From Pirellulaceae bacterium (GTDB lineage: Bacteria > Planctomycetota > Planctomycetia > Pirellulales > Pirellulaceae): DNA of 64,000 bases. The position numbers were made by a program, and so were the translations under genes. Shown piece after piece: positions 58,726 to 64,000 of this stretch. Every line of letters starts with the position of its first letter. Within the stretch, counting starts at the first letter, position 1. The DNA is taken from the NCBI GenBank assembly GCA_023382975.1, contig JAHDXO010000003.1, positions 170,632-234,631 on the forward strand, read 5' to 3'. The notes beneath the pieces were generated by a model that was given only the letters and a program-made list of their open reading frames with translations, had not been told where the DNA came from and made no database searches.

Positions 58726-60048
58726 TCACGCGAACTGCCGCAGCACTAATTCGGCGACTTGGCGGTCGGTGAAGGAATCGTCGGGAAGTACGCCGTCGCG
58801 CGAGGCCAGGATCACGCCGCGCTGAGCGTCGCTGCGCACGGGCGCACCGTGCGAGCCGCGAACCAGCGTCGCGTCCAGCGGGATGCTCCGCGTCGCCGGA
58901 TCGAAATGCAGTTCGACTGGATCGTAACCCGGTTTGCGATGGATGTCGACCGATCGGGCGAAATCCGGAGCCAAGGCATCGTCCAACCACCAGTAGTAGG
59001 CCTGCCAACTGTTCGCGGTCGAGACCAAGATCACCTCGCCACTGCGCGGGTGGTCCATTCCGTACTCCGCCCGCTCGGAACCGGCAAGCACTTGATCGAC
59101 GCCGACTGTACCGCGGAACAAATCGATCACGCGAGCCATTGAGGTGGAATCGGCGTCCCGCACAAATACGTGGGAAAACTGGTGATCCACCATGGCCCAC
59201 GCCTTACTGGCCTCGATATCCAAATGCTCGCCGTCCTCTCTTCGCTGAACCTTCAACAAGCCGGCCTCGCGGAGCACCCGGTTGGGATAGGTTACATGGT
59301 CCACCGGGACGATCACGTATTCCGAGGCGGCGATCCAAGTCGGCTCCGATGAACCGTACGCCGCGGAAAACCCGTCGAACAGTCGGCCCAGCACTTGGTC
59401 GAACTCGTCCAGAGCACGCATCGCCGCCTCGCTGTCCGGGCCTGCTTTCTGCGCAGCGTAATCCAGATGCGGCAGGTAGACATAGAACAGATTCGGGCGA
59501 AACTGCTCGGCCGCAGCGATCGCCGATTCAACGATCCAAGCGGTCGACGCGATGCTGGCCAGCGGTCCCCAGAAGTGCTTCAACGGAAAGTGGCCCAAGC
59601 GGTCCCGCAACTGGCCGTACAATTCAACCGGCTTGGTGTAGCACCACAGATCCTCGCTGCCGTCCGGATTGTGGATCGGCGCCGGCATGCAGACATAGTC
59701 GGCGCCGCAGCCTTTGCTGAGCATCGGAAACCAGACGGCCGATGTGATCGACGGATCCTGCTGGTGCAAGCAGTCCCAGATCTGAGGCGAGGTGATCTTG
59801 TCGTTCCAGGCCGTCCACATCTCGACCTGCCGACTGTCGCGCCAGAAAAAGCCGTTGCCCACGACGCCGTGTTCGCGAGGCAACTTGCCGGTCAGCATGT
59901 TGGCCTGGACGGGCCACGTGACGCCGGGAAAGCTGGCCGTGAGCGAAGCCCGTCCGCCGCCGGCCATCCGCGCGGTCAATCGCGGCAAGCGAACCAAGTC
60001 CAGCTCGCGCAAACCGGGAATCGAAAGGAAGACAACGTGGCGATCCAT
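58726..60048 (-). CDS. Type I phosphodiesterase/nucleotide pyrophosphatase-like protein
   Basis: 440 residues from ATG at 60048, 3 bases after the prolyl oligopeptidase stop. Alkaline phosphatase superfamily: nucleophile Thr in FPGVTWPVQANMLTGKLPRE, HGVVGNGFF, metal ligands in YLPHLDYAAQK, and DHPRSGEVILVS, GSHGAPVRSDAQRG near the C-terminus. Cleaves phosphodiesters or pyrophosphates in known members. No export signal. Probably cotranscribed with the peptidase, although the two functions have no known link. Confidence 0.85.
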   Translation of the reverse strand: MDRHVVFLSIPGLRELDLVRLPRLTARMAGGGRASLTASFPGVTWPVQANMLTGKLPREHGVVGNGFFWRDSRQVEMWTAWNDKITSPQIWDCLHQQDPSITSAVWFPMLSKGCGADYVCMPAPIHNPDGSEDLWCYTKPVELYGQLRDRLGHFPLKHFWGPLASIASTAWIVESAIAAAEQFRPNLFYVYLPHLDYAAQKAGPDSEAAMRALDEFDQVLGRLFDGFSAAYGSSEPTWIAASEYVIVPVDHVTYPNRVLREAGLLKVQRREDGEHLDIEASKAWAMVDHQFSHVFVRDADSTSMARVIDLFRGTVGVDQVLAGSERAEYGMDHPRSGEVILVSTANSWQAYYWWLDDALAPDFARSVDIHRKPGYDPVELHFDPATRSIPLDATLVRGSHGAPVRSDAQRGVILASRDGVLPDDSFTDRQVAELVLRQFA

Positions 60049-60050
60049 GA

Positions 60051-62213
60051 TCAATCCCCACCTTCCGCCGCGCGAGGCTCCGCGGCGAGCACGTGTTCCA
60101 GGAACGCCTGCGCATCGGCGGCCGATTCGATCAGCTTGGTGGTCGGCGTTCCGGCGCCGTGTCCGGCGCTGGTCTCGATGCGGATCAGCACCGGCGCATC
60201 GCCCCGATGGGTGTGTTGCAGCGCCGCGGCGAACTTGAAGCTGTGCCCCGGCACGACGCGGTCGTCGTGGTCGGCGGTCATCACCATCGTCGCCGGGTAG
60301 CGGGTTCCCGGCTTCAGGTTGTGCAGCGGCGAATAGCGGATCAGCGTCTGGAATTCGTCGGGGTCGTCCGACGATCCGAACTCGGACACCCATGCCCAGC
60401 CGATCGTGAACTTGTGATACCGCAGCATGTCCATCACGCCCACGGCGGGAATCGCCGCGCCGAACAATTCGGGCTGCTGGGTCATCGCTGCACCGACCAG
60501 CAGGCCTCCGTTGCTGCCGCCTCGGATGGCCAACCGGCTGGGTGACGTATAGCCTTGGTCGATCAGCCACCGAGCCGCCGCCAGGAAATCATCGAAGACG
60601 TTCTGCTTGTTGGCCTTCATCCCGGCCTCGTGCCAGCGGCGTCCGTACTCGCCGCCCCCGCGCAGATTCGGCACCGCGTACAGTCCGCCGCGTTCCATCC
60701 AGACCAGATTGCTGACCGAGAAACTCGGAGTCAACGAGATGTCAAATCCGCCGTAACCGTACAAAACGGTCTGCCAGCCACCCGCCGGACGCTCGCCGCG
60801 GCGATGGGTCAGGAACATCGGCACGCGAGTGCCGTCGCGACTCTCGAAAAACACCTGCCGCGTTTCGTAGTCCGCCGGATCGAACGGCAACTGCGGGCGG
60901 CGAAAGACGGAACTCTCGCCCGTCGCCACTTCGTAACGGTAGATCGTGACCGGCATCGTAAAGCTGGTGAACCAGTAGAACGTCTCGCGATCCGATTGCC
61001 GCCCGCCGAATCCGCCGGCCGTGCCAATGCCCGGCATGGCGACTTCGCCCAAACGGCGGCCGTCCAACTCGAACATTTCGATTCTCGTCGTGGCGTCCAT
61101 CAGATAGGAAACGAAAAAGCGGTTTCCGACGATGCTCGCTCCGCGGATCACCTGCTCCGACTCGGCGATCACTTCTTCCCACTTCGCACGCTCCGGTTGC
61201 TGAAGATCGATGGCGACCACGCGCCGCAGCGGAGCATCCAAGTCGGTCAAGATCCAGAACCGCGAGCCCTGGTTGCCGAGGAATTCGTATTCGGCGTCGA
61301 AGCCGCTCAGCAACTCGACCACCTGGGCCTGCGGATCCGCCAGCGGCTTGTAGAATACCTGGTTCTTCCGCTCCGTCCCCCGCCACACGCCGATCACCAG
61401 ATACTGGCCATCGTCGGTCACTCGGCTACCGAATCCCCATTCCTTTTCATCCGGCCGCTCGTAGATCAACCGGTCCTGGTCCTGAGCATCGCCGAGCCGG
61501 TGGTAGAACAGCTTCTGAAAGTAGTTCGCGCCCGTGAATTCCTCGCCCGGCGGCGGTTCGTCGTAGCGGCTGTAGAAGAAGCCTCGATTGTCCGGCGTCC
61601 AGGCCACGCTCGAAAACTTGATCCACTTCAGATGGTCGCCCAGGTCCTGACCGCTCGCCACGTCCCGGACATGCCACTCGCGCCAATCCGAGCCCGCCGC
61701 GGCCAGCCCGTAAGCCAGCAAGCGACCGTCATCGCTGACCTCCCAGCCCGCCAAGGCCACCGTGCCGTCGTCGGACAGCCGGTTGGGGTCCAGCAACTCG
61801 CGCGGTGTCCCGTCGAGCGATTCGGCCACGTACAGGACGCTCTGGTTCTGAAGCCCGTCGTTGCGAGTGTAGAAGTACCGTCCGCCGCGCTGTACCGGCT
61901 CGGTGTAACGTTCAAAGTTCCAGAGTTCCGTCAGCCGCTGCCGGATCGCTTCCCGCTGAGGAATCTTGCGCAGGAAATCGAAGGTCACGGCATTTTGCGA
62001 CTGGACCCAGGCCTTGGTCGCCTCGCTATCCACATCTTCCAGCCAGCGATAGGGATCTTGGACCACGACGCCGTGATAATCGTCGGATTGATCGGCTCGG
62101 TTCGTCTCGGGATACGCCAGCCGCACCGCGTCCGGCTCCGTCGCTTGGACGGTTACAGAAACCAATGCCATGCACAACACCCAATATGTCTTCGAGGAAC
62201 GAAAGCTCACCAT
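60051..62213 (-). CDS. Prolyl oligopeptidase (S9A), secreted
   Basis: 720 residues, standard length. Signal peptide (TYWVLCMALVSVTVQAT). Seven-bladed propeller (about 80-450) followed by the alpha/beta hydrolase domain. Catalytic triad: Ser567 in GGSNGG, Asp in TADHDDRVVP (650 or 651) and His685 in SAGHGAG. Cleaves short peptides after proline. The start of the mature part, PDAVRLAYPETNRADQSDDY, is typical of bacterial family members. Confidence 0.95.
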   Translation of the reverse strand: MVSFRSSKTYWVLCMALVSVTVQATEPDAVRLAYPETNRADQSDDYHGVVVQDPYRWLEDVDSEATKAWVQSQNAVTFDFLRKIPQREAIRQRLTELWNFERYTEPVQRGGRYFYTRNDGLQNQSVLYVAESLDGTPRELLDPNRLSDDGTVALAGWEVSDDGRLLAYGLAAAGSDWREWHVRDVASGQDLGDHLKWIKFSSVAWTPDNRGFFYSRYDEPPPGEEFTGANYFQKLFYHRLGDAQDQDRLIYERPDEKEWGFGSRVTDDGQYLVIGVWRGTERKNQVFYKPLADPQAQVVELLSGFDAEYEFLGNQGSRFWILTDLDAPLRRVVAIDLQQPERAKWEEVIAESEQVIRGASIVGNRFFVSYLMDATTRIEMFELDGRRLGEVAMPGIGTAGGFGGRQSDRETFYWFTSFTMPVTIYRYEVATGESSVFRRPQLPFDPADYETRQVFFESRDGTRVPMFLTHRRGERPAGGWQTVLYGYGGFDISLTPSFSVSNLVWMERGGLYAVPNLRGGGEYGRRWHEAGMKANKQNVFDDFLAAARWLIDQGYTSPSRLAIRGGSNGGLLVGAAMTQQPELFGAAIPAVGVMDMLRYHKFTIGWAWVSEFGSSDDPDEFQTLIRYSPLHNLKPGTRYPATMVMTADHDDRVVPGHSFKFAAALQHTHRGDAPVLIRIETSAGHGAGTPTTKLIESAADAQAFLEHVLAAEPRAAEGGD

Positions 62214-62522
62214 GTTCGACGGTTCCGTGACGGGAGGAGAAGAAAACTTGCTGCGTACCTTGGTGCCCGCGATTGTAAGGGGTTGACCGCAACAGACGCA
62301 ACCGCTGTCCTGCTCGGCCGAGTTCGAACGCGCCGCGCGCCTGTCGCGATGCCGCAGGGATCCGGACGCTGGGGCAGGAGCGGAATCCGCCCATTTTCCC
62401 GGGGTTTCCGGCAGGGAACCGCATCGGGGCTTGCCGAGCTGGAAACCTGTACGGTAGAGTCTATCGGTTGGCGATGGTCAGGAGACTTCGAATCCACGGA
62501 AATGGAGAGGCAGGGAAAACCG
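62214..62522. other. Divergent intergenic region between POP and dapL
   Basis: 309 bases holding both promoters. A possible dapL promoter is TTGCCG at 62431-62436 with TAGAGT at 62455-62460 (18-base spacer). No gene or strong hairpin is visible. Confidence 0.35.
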
Positions 62523-63755
62523 ATGAGCGACCCGTATTTTCAGCAACTGTTCGCGGACCGGATCGGCGGTCCGAACTACGGCAAGGGCAGCGAGATCTAC
62601 AAGTTCGAAAAGATCAAGCGTGCCAAGCGCAAGGCATTGCAGGACTATCCGAATCGCACGTTGCTGGACTTTGGTATCGGCGAAAACGACGCGATGGCGG
62701 ACGATGCGGTTCGTCAGCGGATGGCCTTGGAGATCAACCGGCCGGAAAACCGCGGCTATGCGGACAACGGGATCGCGGAGTTCAAACAAGCAGTGGCCCG
62801 TTTCATGCAACGCCATTTCGGCGTGGAACTCGATCCGGTCAAAGAGGTCAATCACTGCATCGGTTCCAAGACCGCCCTGGCCATGCTGCCGGCGTGTTTC
62901 ATCAATCCGGGCGACATCACGCTGATGACCGTGCCGGGCTATCCGGTCGCCGGGACGCACACCCGTTATTTCGGCGGCACCGTGTACCGCCTGCCGCTGG
63001 CTCCCGAGAATGACTTCCTGCCCGACTTGAACGCGATCCCGGACGACATCGCTCGCCAGGCCAAGCTGTTGGTGCTGAACTATCCGAACAGCCCCACCGG
63101 TCGCGTGGCGACTCGCGAGTTCTACCAGCAGGTGATCGAATTCGCCAAAGCCAAGCAGATCGTCGTCGTGCAGGATGCGGCACACATCATGTTGACCTTC
63201 TCCGGCGAACCGCTCAGCTTCCTTTCCGTGCCGGGCGCACGCGACGTGGGCGTCGAGGTCCATTCGCTCTCCAAGGGCTTCAACATGATCGGCTGGCGGC
63301 TCGGCTGGGTCTGCGGCCACGAACGGCTGGTCCAAGCGTTTTCGGACGTCAAGGACAATTGCGATTCGGGCCAGTTCATCGCCATCCAGAAGGCTTCGGT
63401 GACCGCTCTGGACGACGACTCGATTCCCGTCCGCGTGCAAGCCAAGTACCGCCGCCGGATGGAGAAGCTGGTCGCCGCCCTGTCCGCCTGTGGATTCCAG
63501 TGTCGGATGCCCGGCGGTTCGTACTTCTTGTACACGCCTGCGCCGCGGGGCGTGGAGTCCGGTCCCGAATTTGCGACAGCCGAGGCGGCCAGCCAGTACC
63601 TGATCACCGAGAAATCGATCGTCACGGTCCCCTGGGACGACGCGGGCGCCTTCCTGCGTTTCTCGGTGACCTACGTGGCCGACGACGAAGCGGCCGAAGA
63701 TGCGCTGATGGCCGAAACCATTTCGCGGCTGCAACAGATCAAACTGGTGTTTTGA
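62523..63755 (+). CDS. dapL: LL-diaminopimelate aminotransferase
   Basis: 410 residues from ATG at 62523, the standard DapL length; GGAGAGG precedes it. Converts tetrahydrodipicolinate directly to LL-diaminopimelate with glutamate as amino donor, bypassing DapD/C/E. Seen: IYKFEKIKRAKR, LLDFGIGENDAMAD, SKTALAMLPACFINPGD, NYPNSPTGR, PLP lysine Lys251 in SLSKGFNMIGWRLG, and MPGGSYFLY. The diaminopimelate route serves lysine and peptidoglycan, relevant because planctomycetes were once thought to lack the latter. Confidence 0.95.
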   Translation: MSDPYFQQLFADRIGGPNYGKGSEIYKFEKIKRAKRKALQDYPNRTLLDFGIGENDAMADDAVRQRMALEINRPENRGYADNGIAEFKQAVARFMQRHFGVELDPVKEVNHCIGSKTALAMLPACFINPGDITLMTVPGYPVAGTHTRYFGGTVYRLPLAPENDFLPDLNAIPDDIARQAKLLVLNYPNSPTGRVATREFYQQVIEFAKAKQIVVVQDAAHIMLTFSGEPLSFLSVPGARDVGVEVHSLSKGFNMIGWRLGWVCGHERLVQAFSDVKDNCDSGQFIAIQKASVTALDDDSIPVRVQAKYRRRMEKLVAALSACGFQCRMPGGSYFLYTPAPRGVESGPEFATAEAASQYLITEKSIVTVPWDDAGAFLRFSVTYVADDEAAEDALMAETISRLQQIKLVF

Positions 63756-63815
63756 AGCAAGAGGGACCAGCGCCATGACGACGGGCAACGCAAGACACCG
63801 CAGCGCAGTCATTCG

Positions 63816-63889
63816 CGTAGCGGGACTCGTGAGAGTTCCGCGGGATGGCACGCCGTTTCAAAATCGGAGGTCTCACGACTTCCGCTACG
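63816..63889. repeat. Inverted repeat CGTAGCGG...CCGCTACG
   Basis: Arms 63816-63840 and 63865-63889 pair at 21 of 25 positions around 24 bases. The word CGTAGCGGAAGTCGTGAGA is of the same build as the interspersed repeats elsewhere here. It lies between dapL and the next gene. Confidence 0.7.
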
Positions 63890-63909
63890 AAGGAAAACCG
63901 GGCCCGGGC

Positions 63910-64000
63910 GTGGTCCTTGGGCTTCTTTTCGTCGTCATCGGTATCGTCTTGCCAGGATGCGGTGGAGGCGGCTCGGGCGAGTCGCTGACCGCCCAGTATC
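63910..64000 (+). CDS. Lipoprotein N-terminus, cut by right edge
   Basis: A frame open to the window end. From a GTG at 63910 it reads VVLGLLFVVIGIVLPGCGGG, a clean lipoprotein signal with LPGC. An ATG at 63775 is in frame, but the codons between would run through the inverted repeat at 63816-63889, so the later start is preferred; AAGGAAA lies 14 bases upstream. Family cannot be told from 30 residues. Confidence 0.55.
   Translation, partial: MVLGLLFVVIGIVLPGCGGGGSGESLTAQY

Noticed and set aside
60555..62500. Long plus-strand frame opposite prolyl oligopeptidase that joins dapL
   Set aside because: It is antisense to a well-supported peptidase gene and lacks any family motif; long antisense frames are expected in GC-rich DNA.

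Overview
The window reads as chromosome from a planctomycete, probably of the Pirellulales type. This rests on family content rather than on any ribosomal RNA: a DUF1559 pseudopilin-like protein, a BBP7-type outer-membrane protein, a peptidase with the N-terminal 'LEFLESRCLLS' signature, PQQ-propeller, ThuA and LRR-like secreted proteins, several ECF sigma factors, a Ser/Thr kinase with a membrane-rich tail, Tat-exported Gfo/Idh oxidoreductases, and DapL for lysine/diaminopimelate synthesis. Base composition is GC-rich throughout. Most regions hold ordinary chromosomal genes in short operons with ATGA stop/start overlaps, separated by short palindromic repeats.

Layout. 0-8 kb: a TPR membrane protein cut by the left edge, DUF1559 plus a small lipoprotein, an isochorismatase-like hydrolase, a GH51 arabinofuranosidase, a Uma2 nuclease-like protein and a BNR propeller protein. 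8-12.5 kb: an RND efflux adaptor and permease. 12.5-16 kb: a RelE/HigA-like toxin-antitoxin pair, a PDZ protein and an ECF sigma/anti-sigma pair. 16-19 kb: D-lactate dehydrogenase overlapping pyruvate kinase behind a leader rich in hairpins, then a convergent outer-membrane protein, with a strong shared terminator hairpin between them. 20.9-29 kb: a 1200-residue modular subtilase, two secreted proteins (lyase-like and dimethylformamidase-like) and a coiled-coil membrane protein. 29-33 kb: a DCC thiol protein, CCA-adding enzyme and QueA.

32.4-38.4 kb is the most distinctive cluster. On the minus strand it runs: membrane-anchored coiled-coil protein, intrinsic terminator, TPR-like/FHA protein, Ser/Thr kinase, four-TM protein, ECF sigma factor. 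Three of the junctions overlap or nearly touch. It looks like one phospho-signalling unit ending in a transcription factor, possibly with attenuation after the first gene.

38.8-52.8 kb: a small acidic protein, a Gfo/Idh oxidoreductase with a GH105-like hydrolase, a sirtuin overlapping tsaE, a lyxose-isomerase-like cupin, a second sigma/anti-sigma pair followed by an 861-residue LRR-like protein carrying one CxxCH motif, a HEAT-like protein and a PQQ-propeller protein that may be C-terminally shortened. 52.8-64 kb: tRNA-His with clear promoter and terminator, a GNAT protein, a ThuA protein, a radical SAM protein, a type II restriction-modification pair, a phosphodiesterase and prolyl oligopeptidase in tandem, DapL, and the start of a lipoprotein cut by the right edge.

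Short palindromes recur between genes in several families. Two of them lie in frame inside coding sequence (queA and an anti-sigma factor), apparently adding residues without breaking the gene. All functional calls are from reading translations by eye; no database search was possible.
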